From assembly GCA_038120095.1 (NCBI GenBank), contig JAYOKZ010000014.1, positions 1 through 64,000 of the forward strand: a stretch of DNA of 64,000 nt. Direction: 5' to 3'. The translations under genes and the position numbers were made by a program. This document shows, in pieces, positions 34,066 through 42,393 of the stretch. Source of the stretch: UBA2589 sp038120095 (GTDB taxonomy: Bacteria; Gemmatimonadota; Gemmatimonadetes; Longimicrobiales; Gaopeijiaceae). Position 1 is the first letter of the stretch. Each line of letters opens with the position of its first letter. The notes beneath the pieces were generated by a model that saw only the letters and a program-made list of their open reading frames with translations, was not told where the DNA came from and made no database searches.

Positions 34066-34449
34066 CTAACCGTGGGGGCAGGGTGGGTACGATACCGAGC
34101 CACCGTCCTCCGTCCACTCTCCACACTGCTCGCCCCGGGTGTAGGAGCCCCTGGCCTCCAGCTCACCGCTTGCACTGTACCTCTCGAACGGTCCATCGAG
34201 TAATCCGGCGGCCCACGACCCTTTCGTCCACAACTGACCGTTCTCGTAGTATTCCTCATACGGTCCGCTCAGAAAGCCATTCGAGTAGGAGCCCCTGCTC
34301 CACAGCTGGCCGTTCGGGTGATAGCTCTCGTACGGTCCATCGAGCGCGCCGTTTGACGCTGCCGTATCCTGGGGCTCGGTTCTGGTGCAGCTGGCCAGCC
34401 CGAGCACTGCCAGAGGAATGAGATAGCGGACCATCATTCGTCGTTTCAC
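34066..34449 (-). CDS. MORN-repeat lipoprotein
   Basis: 127 residues. LIPLAVLGLASC is a lipoprotein signal. The mature part holds three and a half MORN_2 units of about 24 residues: LDGPYESYHPNGQLWSRGSY, LSGPYEEYYENGQLWTKGSW, LDGPFERYSASGELEARGSY and the partial GEQCGEWTE. Repeats of this type are common in exported proteins of unknown role (annotated YwqK-like antitoxin repeat); no toxin gene lies nearby. Convergent with the M14 gene across a shared terminator. Confidence 0.82.
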   Translation of the reverse strand: MKRRMMVRYLIPLAVLGLASCTRTEPQDTAASNGALDGPYESYHPNGQLWSRGSYSNGFLSGPYEEYYENGQLWTKGSWAAGLLDGPFERYSASGELEARGSYTRGEQCGEWTEDGGSVSYPPCPHG

Positions 34450-35009
34450 GGTAGGCTGATTCCCTCCGCCCTGTGGGTGGAATGGCCTCCATCCCCGGGG
34501 TCGTCGTTGAATGGGTCCGCATTCATCGCAGGCCTCATTCGATCCCTCCTGTTACACGGTCCATGGAAATATCCGTCCTGTGAGTGAATGCCCTTCACCA
34601 CCACGGTCGGCGTGTGGTACGAGACGTCGGTGCACTGTCCCCGGTCAGAGGGATGGGCGCGGACCCAACCTTCTACGAACCGAGGAAGGGTTGGTTTCGT
34701 CCGAAAAGTACGAATTCCGCGGTGCGTTTTTCCATGAGTTGAGCCATGCCTCGCCGACCTCCTGAACGCTGTGATCCACGACCAGGAATTCGAGCGTTGT
34801 CGATCGGGTTCCACGCTCGGGCGCCGTTCGCTGTCTTCCGAATGTTGCATCCCTGCGTGGGCGATCTCCAAAGTCGGAAGAGCCATCCGCTCACGCCCAT
34901 CTGACGACATGGCTCCAGACCAGTATCTTCCCGAACTGCTGTTCCGGCACCGCAAAGCCTCAGCAGGCGGCACTCATCCGCCGTTATCTCCCTCCACAGC
35001 GACCCGCTG
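34450..35009. other. 560-base stretch without a recognisable gene
   Basis: Open frames exist on both strands, notably 34446-34973 minus, but their composition is low-complexity Arg/Ser/His-rich and they show no domain or ribosome site. The stretch probably carries promoters for the MORN gene and the zinc-ribbon gene; remnants of a decayed gene are possible but not demonstrable. Confidence 0.4.
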
Positions 35010-35891
35010 ATGACATCTCAGACGACACCTTCATGCCCCGCGTGTGGCGCGAGCGCCTCCGGCAATTTCTGCCAGAATTGTGGCACCGACCTTGGTGGTC
35101 AATTCTGCGACCAGTGCGGGGAGCAGCTGCCGGCTGGATCGAAGTTCTGCGGTCAGTGTGGGGTGGCAGTCGGCGGTGACATGACGCGCCCCGCCGTCGT
35201 AACGGGCCCGGCACCGTCACACCGGTCCCACGGATCGCTTTCGGACTCGGGGCGTGTGTCCGAGAGGCGGGAGGCTGCCCGAGAAGCCGTAGGCGGCCAG
35301 AATCTGCCGTGGTGGATTGCGGGCATCGCGATGTTTGTCCTGATCCTTTTCGTCGGGAACTCCATGGTCCGGCCTGGCCCCGGCCTGGTTCCGTCCACGA
35401 GTGGGCCAGTCCCTGCGGCCAGCGCCTCACCCGCCGCGGGTGGCGTTGCGCCGGACATATCGAACATGTCGCCGATCGAAGCAGCGGATCGTCTCTTCAA
35501 TCGGGTCATGCAGGCGACGAGCGCGGGTGACAGCGCCCAGGCGCAGGCGTTTCTGCCCATGGCGATCGCGGCGTATCAGCGGGCTCGCCCACTCACTCTG
35601 GACGGAATCTTCCACCTCTCCATGCTGAATCGCACGGCGATGAATCTCGAGGCGGCGCTCGACAACGCGCTCGAACTGCTCGAACGGGATCCGAACCATC
35701 TCCTCGGGCTGGCCGCTGCTGCCGAGGCGGCGATCGAGCTCGGTGAACCCGACGAAGCTGCAGTCCACTACCGGCACCTTGCCACGATCTACGATACCGA
35801 GGTGCAGCGAGCACTCCCCGAATACGATCAGCACTCGTTGATCATCGACGTTCTCAAAGAGGACGCAGAGCGGTTTCTGTCGTCCCGCTGA
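35010..35891 (+). CDS. Double zinc-ribbon, single-pass membrane protein with TPR-like C-terminus
   Basis: 293 residues. Four Cys pairs at 9-50 (CPACG, FCQNCG, FCDQCG, FCGQCG) make two zinc ribbons. A membrane segment (WWIAGIAMFVLILFVGNSMV) is followed by a Pro/Ala/Ser linker and a helical repeat region at about 145-290 (IEAADRLFNRVMQATSAGDS, ALDNALELLERDPNHLLGLA, ELGEPDEAAVHYRHLA) resembling tetratricopeptide repeats. The cytosolic ribbon and extracytoplasmic repeats suggest a scaffold; no function is known. The following SDR gene starts 17 bases on. Confidence 0.78.
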   Translation: MTSQTTPSCPACGASASGNFCQNCGTDLGGQFCDQCGEQLPAGSKFCGQCGVAVGGDMTRPAVVTGPAPSHRSHGSLSDSGRVSERREAAREAVGGQNLPWWIAGIAMFVLILFVGNSMVRPGPGLVPSTSGPVPAASASPAAGGVAPDISNMSPIEAADRLFNRVMQATSAGDSAQAQAFLPMAIAAYQRARPLTLDGIFHLSMLNRTAMNLEAALDNALELLERDPNHLLGLAAAAEAAIELGEPDEAAVHYRHLATIYDTEVQRALPEYDQHSLIIDVLKEDAERFLSSR

Positions 35892-35907
35892 TCAGCACGT
35901 TGCGGCC

Positions 35908-36918
35908 ATGCGCGTTTTCCTGACCGGGGCTACAGGCCTCGTCGGTTCGCACCTTGCCGATCATCTCATTCGGAGCGGCCACGATGTTCGGGCGCTCGTC
36001 AGGCCCACGTCCGATCGTTCGTTCCTGTCGGGTATCGGGGCCGAACTCTTTGAAGGTGACGTGACCGATCCTGTCGACATGCTCGCGGACCGGATGCGCG
36101 GCTGCTGCCGCGTCGTGCACGGAGCAGCTCTCGTATATGCCAGTGGCGAGTGGGAGACCATCGCCAGGGTGAATGTCGTTGGAACGGCCCGTGTGCTCGC
36201 AGCGGCCGCCCGGAGCGCCGTGAAGAAGGCGGTCCACATCTCCTCGGTCGCTGTGTACAGCGAGCACTCGGAGGGTGAAGGGGAGGAGTCGTCATTCACC
36301 GACGCCTCTCCGGAGAGCGACCACTACGCTCGGTCGAAGCGGGAGGCGGAGCGGGAGGCTCGCCGGGTCGAACGGAAGACAGGTCTACCGGTCACCATCG
36401 TCCGCCCTGCGGCGGTCTACGGCGAGCGAGACCGTCTGGTGACGCCAGCAATCGCGCGTATACTGCGGCTACCGCTGATACCCCTCCTCGGCGGTGGCGG
36501 GAACACGTTGCCCCTGGTGTATGCGGGGAACGTGGCTGTGGCGATCGGCCGAGCACTCGAAACCGAGGGGGGTGGTGACACCTATGATCTCGGGATGGAC
36601 CACCCCCTGACTCAGCGCCAACTGTTCGAGTTCCAGGCGCATGGAATGGGACTTCGCCCGCGGTTTGTGCGCCTTCCTCGTCGCCTCGCGACGGCGGGTA
36701 CACGCTGTCTCGGCTGGCTGGGTGTCGGTACGCCAGGTGCCCGACAGCTCCCCCTCGAGCGAGTCGCACGCATAGCGGTTGGGGAGAACCCCTACGTTTC
36801 CCGCAGAGCTCATGAGGTTCTGCGATGGGCCCCGCCGCACCAGCACCGGGCCGCATTGCAGCGCACGGGTCACTGGTGGGTCGGCCATCACGAAAAACCA
36901 GGACAGAAAGAATCATGA
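35908..36918 (+). CDS. Extended short-chain dehydrogenase / NAD-dependent epimerase
   Basis: 336 residues. The Rossmann loop FLTGATGLVGSHLADHL is at the N-terminus, with VVHGAALVYASGEWETIARV and the catalytic pair in SDHYARSKREAE (Y-x3-K). The C-terminal half carries substrate-binding helices. Atypical extended SDRs of this kind act on nucleotide sugars, sterol-like or dihydroflavonol-like substrates; the substrate cannot be told here. ATGA overlap with the next gene. Confidence 0.87.
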   Translation: MRVFLTGATGLVGSHLADHLIRSGHDVRALVRPTSDRSFLSGIGAELFEGDVTDPVDMLADRMRGCCRVVHGAALVYASGEWETIARVNVVGTARVLAAAARSAVKKAVHISSVAVYSEHSEGEGEESSFTDASPESDHYARSKREAEREARRVERKTGLPVTIVRPAAVYGERDRLVTPAIARILRLPLIPLLGGGGNTLPLVYAGNVAVAIGRALETEGGGDTYDLGMDHPLTQRQLFEFQAHGMGLRPRFVRLPRRLATAGTRCLGWLGVGTPGARQLPLERVARIAVGENPYVSRRAHEVLRWAPPHQHRAALQRTGHWWVGHHEKPGQKES

Positions 36919-37667
36919 GCGACAAAGGGCGTGACTCCCGAGTTCATCAAGCGCTGACCGAAGACGAGCGACTGCTTCAGAGCTTTGCGGAACTCGAGGA
37001 GGTTGGCCGGGATTCGTGGCGGATCTTTCGCATTATGGGCGAGTTCGTCGAGGGATTCGAGGAGATGTCTCGAATTGGAACCGGCGTTTCAATTTTTGGC
37101 TCGGCGCGCACGAAACCCGACGACCCCATGTATCAGGCCTGCGTCGACACGGCTCGGAGCTTGGGTGAGGCGGGATTCCCAATCATCACGGGGGGAGGCC
37201 CGGGGATGATGGAGGCGGCGAACAAGGGCGCCCAGCTTGCCAGCGTGCCCTCGGTCGGGTGCAACATCGAACTGCCGTTCGAGCAGTCCGGAAACCCGTA
37301 CCTCGATGTCGAGATCGATTTCAGGTATTTCTTCGTTCGGAAGACCATGTTCGTGAAGTATGCCTGCGCCTTTGTCATTTTTCCGGGCGGCTTCGGCACC
37401 ATGGACGAGCTCTTCGAAGCCTTGACCCTGATTCAAACCAGAAAGGTGCGCGACTTCCCCGTGGTGCTGTTTGGATCATCCTACTGGCACGGCCTCCTGG
37501 AGTGGCTCCGGACCGAGATGCTCGAGGGCGGCAAGATTTCAGCGAAGGACCTGGATCTCCTTCTCGTGACGGACGATCCAGCGGAAGCGACCGCACACAT
37601 CGTCGAGCGGCACAGCACGGAGCTGGACCGTGTCGGTCGTGGCTTCCGACGTCGTCGTACGGACTGA
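36915..37667 (+). CDS. LOG-family (lysine decarboxylase-like) nucleoside 5'-monophosphate phosphoribohydrolase
   Basis: About 250 residues from ATG 36915, overlapping the SDR stop as ATGA. The LOG signatures are VSIFGSARTKPDD, ITGGGPGMMEAANKG and VIFPGGFGTMDELFEALTLI (PGGxGTxxE). Such proteins cleave the N-glycosidic bond of nucleoside monophosphates; plant homologues activate cytokinins. In bacteria the physiological substrate is often unknown. The longer frame back to 36825 lies inside the SDR gene and is not used. Confidence 0.9.
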   Translation: MSDKGRDSRVHQALTEDERLLQSFAELEEVGRDSWRIFRIMGEFVEGFEEMSRIGTGVSIFGSARTKPDDPMYQACVDTARSLGEAGFPIITGGGPGMMEAANKGAQLASVPSVGCNIELPFEQSGNPYLDVEIDFRYFFVRKTMFVKYACAFVIFPGGFGTMDELFEALTLIQTRKVRDFPVVLFGSSYWHGLLEWLRTEMLEGGKISAKDLDLLLVTDDPAEATAHIVERHSTELDRVGRGFRRRRTD

Positions 37668-37789
37668 CAGGCCCGTGATCAACGGAGCGCCGGGCCGCTG
37701 CAGGCTCCGCTCGGGGTTGTTGGCATTGCCGTCAGTGGCTTTTTTTCTTGACTGCACCGGAAACGGACGTTCCGCGACCTGAGGCGCAC

Positions 37790-38887
37790 GTGACCACATC
37801 CACCGATTCTCCCAGAGGATACGCCCCAGCCGGCAAGAACACCGGTGTGGTGAAGCCCAAGGGCACCTCCCGGATTCGGGCCCACGAAGGCCTCGACACC
37901 ATCGACATACGGGCCAGGAAGCCCACCTGGCTGAAGGTGCGCTCGCCCGGGGGTCCGAACTACCTCCGCCTCAAGAAGATGATGAGGTCCGAGGGACTCC
38001 ACACGGTGTGTGAGGAAGCCGGCTGCCCGAACATCGGTGAGTGCTGGGAGGCGGGGACCGCCACCTTCATGATTCTCGGTGACGTATGCACGCGTGCATG
38101 CAAGTACTGTGGCGTTGCACACGGCATGCCCACGGGGTTGGATGAAGACGAGCCGAGACGCGTCGCCCAGACCGTCAAGGAGATGGCGCTCGAGCATGTC
38201 GTGATCACCAGCGTGAATCGCGACGAACTCCCCGACGGCGGGGCCGGGATTTACGCGGAGACGATTCGACGCATCCACGAAGAAGTGCCCGGCTGCTCCG
38301 TCGAGGTGCTGATTCCGGATTTCAAGGGTGACGAGGAGGCGCTCGGTTTGGTCGTCGATGCGAAGCCGGCCATTCTCGGGCACAATCTGGAGACCGTCGA
38401 CCGGTTGCATCCGGACGTGAGGCCGGGCGGCCGCTATTGGCGCTCGATCTCCTATCTCGGAGCGGTGAAGCGACTCGACCCTGCCATGCTGACGAAGACC
38501 GGGATCATTCTCGGCATGGGCGAGGAGGAGCACGAGATCCGGCAGGCGATGATCGACCTTCGGGAAGCGGCCGTCGATATTCTGACCCTCGGCCAGTACC
38601 TGCGCCCGTCCCCGATGCACATTCCGGTCGCCCGCTGGGTCACACCCGAAGAATTTGCCATGTGGAAGCAGGTCGGCGAGAACGAGTACGGATTCAAACA
38701 CGTGGAGTCGGGCCCGCTTGTCCGGTCCAGTTACCATGCCAAGGAGCAGGCGCGGGAAGTCGAAGCCGGAGGTCCCGGTTCGATTCAGACAGTGCTGGAG
38801 GCGGACATCCCCGCCCCCGCCGAGGTCAGATTGGACCTCGTGCAGCTCGAGCTCGGCCGAAGCGGTCGATCCACGAACGGAGCTTGA
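37790..38887 (+). CDS. lipA: Lipoyl synthase
   Basis: About 365 residues from GTG 37790, preceded by GAGG; a TTG at 37748 lies after a T-run and lacks a ribosome site. Both [4Fe-4S] motifs are present: the auxiliary CEEAGCPNIGEC (C-x4-C-x5-C) and the radical-SAM CTRACKYC (C-x3-C-x2-C), and the C-terminal RSSYHA serine motif. It inserts sulphur atoms into octanoyl groups. It is directly upstream of pdhA, whose complex needs lipoate. No lipB is seen here. Confidence 0.96.
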   Translation: MTTSTDSPRGYAPAGKNTGVVKPKGTSRIRAHEGLDTIDIRARKPTWLKVRSPGGPNYLRLKKMMRSEGLHTVCEEAGCPNIGECWEAGTATFMILGDVCTRACKYCGVAHGMPTGLDEDEPRRVAQTVKEMALEHVVITSVNRDELPDGGAGIYAETIRRIHEEVPGCSVEVLIPDFKGDEEALGLVVDAKPAILGHNLETVDRLHPDVRPGGRYWRSISYLGAVKRLDPAMLTKTGIILGMGEEEHEIRQAMIDLREAAVDILTLGQYLRPSPMHIPVARWVTPEEFAMWKQVGENEYGFKHVESGPLVRSSYHAKEQAREVEAGGPGSIQTVLEADIPAPAEVRLDLVQLELGRSGRSTNGA

Positions 38888-38888
38888 T

Positions 38889-39980
38889 GTGGCCGAAATG
38901 AAGACGAAGGCCAGGAAGAAGTCGGCGAAGAAGACGAACGATCCGCTCTCGCAGCATGGGATCAGCGGCGAGCTCGCGCTGGATCTGATGCGCGATATGC
39001 TTCTCTACAGGCGCTTCGAAGAGAAGGCCGAGGAAGCGTACGCGATCGGAAAGATCGGCGGGTTCTGCCACCTCCACATCGGGCAGGAAGCGGCTGCCGC
39101 GGGGAGCATCAAGCCCCTCAGGCAGGACGACTATGTGATGAGCGCGTATCGCGAGCATACGCAGGCTCTCGCGAAAGGTGTTCACCCGAACGCCGTGATG
39201 GCCGAACTCTATGGTCGAAAGGACGGTGCGTCGGGAGGGAAGGGCGGATCGATGCACATCTTCGATGCTGACTGCCGCTTCATGGGTGGGCATGGCATTG
39301 TGGGTGGCCAGGTTCCGCTGGCAACCGGGATTGGCTGGAAGATCAAGTACCGGGAGGAGGACACGGTCTCTCTTGTCTTCATGGGCGATGCGGCGGTGAA
39401 CCAGGGTGGCTTCCACGAAGCCCTCAACATGGCCGCCGTCTGGCACCTGCCCTGCATCTTCGTCGTGGAAAACAACGAGTACGGCATGGGTACCGCGTTC
39501 AGCCGCGTGTCCCGGACCGCGATGGCCACCAAGTCGACACCTCACGGGATTCCGGCTCATAGTGTCGACGGTCAGGATGCCCTCGCGACGTACGCCTTCT
39601 TCCGTGATCTCGCCGACGAGGTCCGGCAGGGTGCAGGACCGCAGTTCGTGGACCTCCAGACGTATCGATTCCGGGGCCACTCGATGTCCGATCCGGTGTC
39701 GGGCACCTATCGGTCGGTCGAGGAGGTGGAGAACGCAAAGGTCGAGAGGGACCCGATCGCTCTTCTGCGCGACGTTCTCATGTCCGCGGATCTGCTTGAC
39801 CAGCAAGGACTCGAAGAGATGGATGCCGAGGCCCGGCAGATCTCGGCTGAGGCAGCAGATTTTGCCGATGCATCACCGCTTCCCGGACCGGAGGCGCTCT
39901 ATCGGAATGTCTGGGCGGAAATCAATCCGAACGGCCGGCTTTTTTTTGACCGGCGTCCCGAATCCGGGGAGGTCGGCTGA
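38889..39980 (+). CDS. pdhA: Pyruvate dehydrogenase E1 component, alpha subunit
   Basis: About 363 residues. GTG 38889 (after GGAG) is preferred over ATG 38898; the longer frame to 38655 overlaps lipA. After a Lys-rich start, MLLYRRFEEKAEEAYAIGKI, GGKGGSMHIFD and the thiamine-diphosphate motif GDAAVNQGGFHEALNMAAVW with ENNEYGMGT are typical of the heterodimeric E1. It decarboxylates pyruvate and reductively acetylates E2. The stop overlaps pdhB by one base (TGATG). Confidence 0.94.
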   Translation: MAEMKTKARKKSAKKTNDPLSQHGISGELALDLMRDMLLYRRFEEKAEEAYAIGKIGGFCHLHIGQEAAAAGSIKPLRQDDYVMSAYREHTQALAKGVHPNAVMAELYGRKDGASGGKGGSMHIFDADCRFMGGHGIVGGQVPLATGIGWKIKYREEDTVSLVFMGDAAVNQGGFHEALNMAAVWHLPCIFVVENNEYGMGTAFSRVSRTAMATKSTPHGIPAHSVDGQDALATYAFFRDLADEVRQGAGPQFVDLQTYRFRGHSMSDPVSGTYRSVEEVENAKVERDPIALLRDVLMSADLLDQQGLEEMDAEARQISAEAADFADASPLPGPEALYRNVWAEINPNGRLFFDRRPESGEVG

Positions 39981-40960
39981 TGGCAGTCATGACGTACCGG
40001 GAAGCGCTCAACGCAGCGCTTCGTGAGGAAATGGAGCGGGACCCGGACGTGTTCCTCATGGGCGAGGAAGTCGCGGAGTATGATGGCGCCTACAAGGTCT
40101 CCAAGGGGCTGCTCGAGGAGTTCGGCGACAAGCGGGTTGTGGACTCACCGATTTCGGAGCTGGGGTTCACGGGTCTCGGCGTCGGCGCGGCCATGGCAGG
40201 GCTTCGACCTGTCATCGAATTCATGACCTTCAACTTCGCCTTCCTCGCGATCGATCAGGTCATCAATTCGGCCGCGAAGATGTATTACATGTCGGAAGGC
40301 CAGTTTCCGATGCCGATCGTGTTCCGTGGCCCGACGGGGGCGGCGCTGCAGCTCTCCGCGCAGCACTCGCAGGCGTGCGAGACGTATTACTCGCATGCTC
40401 CGGGGTGTAAAGTGGTCACGCCGGGGACTCCCGCCGACGCCAAGGGGCTGCTGAAGGCCGCGATCCGGGACAATGACCCCGTCGCGTTCATGGAGGGGGA
40501 GCTTCTCTACAACTTCAAAGGCGAGGTTCCGGACGACGACGACTTCGTCATTCCGCTTGGCGTCGCCGACCTGAAGCACGAGGGTGGTGACGTCTCCATC
40601 GTCACGCACGGTAAGATGATTCACGTCGCCCTCCTGGCGGCTCAGAAGCTCGAGAAGGACGGGATTCATGCCGATGTCCTGGACCTCCGCACGATCCGGC
40701 CCCTCGACATGGACGCGATCCTGCAGAGCGTGAAGAAGACCAACAGGGTCGTGTATCTGGAAGAAGGTTGGCCCTACGCCGGAACCGGGGCCCAGATCGT
40801 CAGCATGATTCAGGAGGAGGCGTTCGATGATCTCGATGCTCCCGTGATCCGGGTCACGCAGGCGGATGTACCGATGCCCTATGCCAAGAACCTCGAGATG
40901 CTCGCCAAGCCCTCGGCGAATCATGTGATCGAGGCCGTGAACAAAGTCCTGTACCGATAG
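39980..40960 (+). CDS. pdhB: Pyruvate dehydrogenase E1 component, beta subunit
   Basis: 326 residues. MTYREALNAALREEMERDPD, FLMGEEVAEYDGAYKVSKGL and FRGPTGAALQLSAQHSQACE are classic E1-beta segments, followed by VDLRTIRPLD-like LDLRTIRPLDMDA and YLEEGWPYAG. It pairs with PdhA around the thiamine cofactor. A branched-chain E1-beta is a weaker alternative; the lipA-linked context favours pyruvate. It ends two bases before pdhC. Confidence 0.95.
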   Translation: MAVMTYREALNAALREEMERDPDVFLMGEEVAEYDGAYKVSKGLLEEFGDKRVVDSPISELGFTGLGVGAAMAGLRPVIEFMTFNFAFLAIDQVINSAAKMYYMSEGQFPMPIVFRGPTGAALQLSAQHSQACETYYSHAPGCKVVTPGTPADAKGLLKAAIRDNDPVAFMEGELLYNFKGEVPDDDDFVIPLGVADLKHEGGDVSIVTHGKMIHVALLAAQKLEKDGIHADVLDLRTIRPLDMDAILQSVKKTNRVVYLEEGWPYAGTGAQIVSMIQEEAFDDLDAPVIRVTQADVPMPYAKNLEMLAKPSANHVIEAVNKVLYR

Positions 40961-40962
40961 CG

Positions 40963-42246
40963 ATGCCTACCAAAATCCATATGGAAGCTCTCTCCCCTAC
41001 GATGGAGGAGGGACAACTCGTTCAGTGGCTCAAGGCCGAAGGTGACACCATCGCCAGTGGCGATGTCCTGGCCGAGATCGAAACCGACAAGGCGACCATG
41101 GAACTGGTCGCGCGCGGTGACGGCGTTCTGCGCAAGATCTTCCTCGCTGCCGGTGGCACGGCCGCCGTGGGTGCCGTGATCGGCGTCATTGCCGGCGAGG
41201 ACGAAGACATCTCGGGCATCGAAGGTGCTTCCTCAGGGGCTACGGCACCCGCGGCGGCTCAGGAAGCGCCAGCTCCCGTGCCGGAACCGGTGGCTGAGGC
41301 CGCTCCGGCCGCTGCGGCGGGTCCCGCCGCGCCCGCAGTCCCGTCGGCGCCCTCGACCGGCTCGTCGCCGACGGATGGCGGCCGAGTGAAGGCGTCGCCC
41401 CTCGCCCGCCGTCTGGCTGCGGAGCTGGGTGTCGACCTCGCGCAGGTTTCGGGATCGGGACCGGGTGGCCGGGTCGTGAAGCGGGATGTCGAAACGGCCA
41501 GGGCTGCGGGTGTCTCCGACCCGGCGCCTTCCGTGGCGGCGTGGACACCGGATGAAGCTGAGTACGAGGACGTTCAGACCTCGCAGATGCGGAAGACCAT
41601 TGCGAAACGTCTGGTCACTTCGATCGGGCCTGTTCCGACGTTCTATCTGACCGTCGACGTGGACATGGCTCGTGTCATCGAAGCCCGCAAGAGCATCAAC
41701 GCCATGCTCGAGCGGGACGGGGTCAAGGTCTCGATCAACGACATCGTCCTCAAGGCTGTAGCAGGGGCGCTCAAGGCTCACCCGAACTGCAATGCCCAAT
41801 GGCACGACGGCTTCATCCGTCGGTTCAACGCAGTGCACATCGGGGTCGCGGTCGCCGTCGAGGATGGTCTGATCACCCCGGTCGTCAAGCACGCGCACCT
41901 CAAGGGAATCGCTCAGATCGGATCCGAGGTGAAGGAGCTTGCGGGCCGGGCCCGCGATAAGAAGCTGCTGCCTGAGGAGTACACCGGCGCAACGTTCTCG
42001 GTCTCGAACCTCGGCATGTTCGGGATCCATGAGTTCACGGCCATCATCAATCCCCCTGAGGCCGGGATCCTCGCAGTGGGTGGGATCGAGGAGACGCCTG
42101 TGGTCGTCGGTGGCGAGGTCGTGGTGCGACCGCGGATGCGTGTGACGATGAGCTGTGACCACCGGGTGATCGATGGAGCTCAGGGGTCCCGCTTCCTGCA
42201 GACGCTCAAGGGCATGCTGGAGGAACCCACCGCGATCCTGCTGTAA
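40963..42246 (+). CDS. pdhC: Dihydrolipoamide acetyltransferase (E2) of pyruvate dehydrogenase
   Basis: 427 residues with one lipoyl domain (about 1-78, lipoyl Lys in EIETDKATMELVA), an Ala/Pro-rich flexible linker, a peripheral-subunit binding domain (KASPLARRLAAELGVDLAQV, SGSGPGGRVVKRDV) and the catalytic domain ending in SCDHRVIDGAQGSRFLQ with the active His and Asp. It carries acetyl groups from E1 to CoA and forms the core of the complex. The E3 gene lies 4.3 kb downstream. Confidence 0.95.
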   Translation: MPTKIHMEALSPTMEEGQLVQWLKAEGDTIASGDVLAEIETDKATMELVARGDGVLRKIFLAAGGTAAVGAVIGVIAGEDEDISGIEGASSGATAPAAAQEAPAPVPEPVAEAAPAAAAGPAAPAVPSAPSTGSSPTDGGRVKASPLARRLAAELGVDLAQVSGSGPGGRVVKRDVETARAAGVSDPAPSVAAWTPDEAEYEDVQTSQMRKTIAKRLVTSIGPVPTFYLTVDVDMARVIEARKSINAMLERDGVKVSINDIVLKAVAGALKAHPNCNAQWHDGFIRRFNAVHIGVAVAVEDGLITPVVKHAHLKGIAQIGSEVKELAGRARDKKLLPEEYTGATFSVSNLGMFGIHEFTAIINPPEAGILAVGGIEETPVVVGGEVVVRPRMRVTMSCDHRVIDGAQGSRFLQTLKGMLEEPTAILL

Positions 42247-42254
42247 GCCGAAGT

Positions 42255-42271
42255 CGAGGGGACAACCCTCG
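42255..42271. terminator. Hairpin after pdhC, possible terminator or attenuator
   Basis: CGAGGG-GACAA-CCCTCG forms a six-pair stem nine bases after the stop; flanking GTCGAC bases could extend it. There is no T-run. Confidence 0.35.
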
Positions 42272-42393
42272 GGGTCGACTCGTCGTCGTGAGAGGCACGG
42301 TTGCACCGGCAAAAGCTTTCCTGCCCGTGCGATCGACCGTATTTGAGAGGGATGCGGTTCTTCGCTCACACCGAACGCCCCGAGGGGATCCGG

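Noticed and set aside
34446..34973. Minus-strand frame of 175 codons
   Set aside because: Compositionally biased, no domain, no ribosome site.
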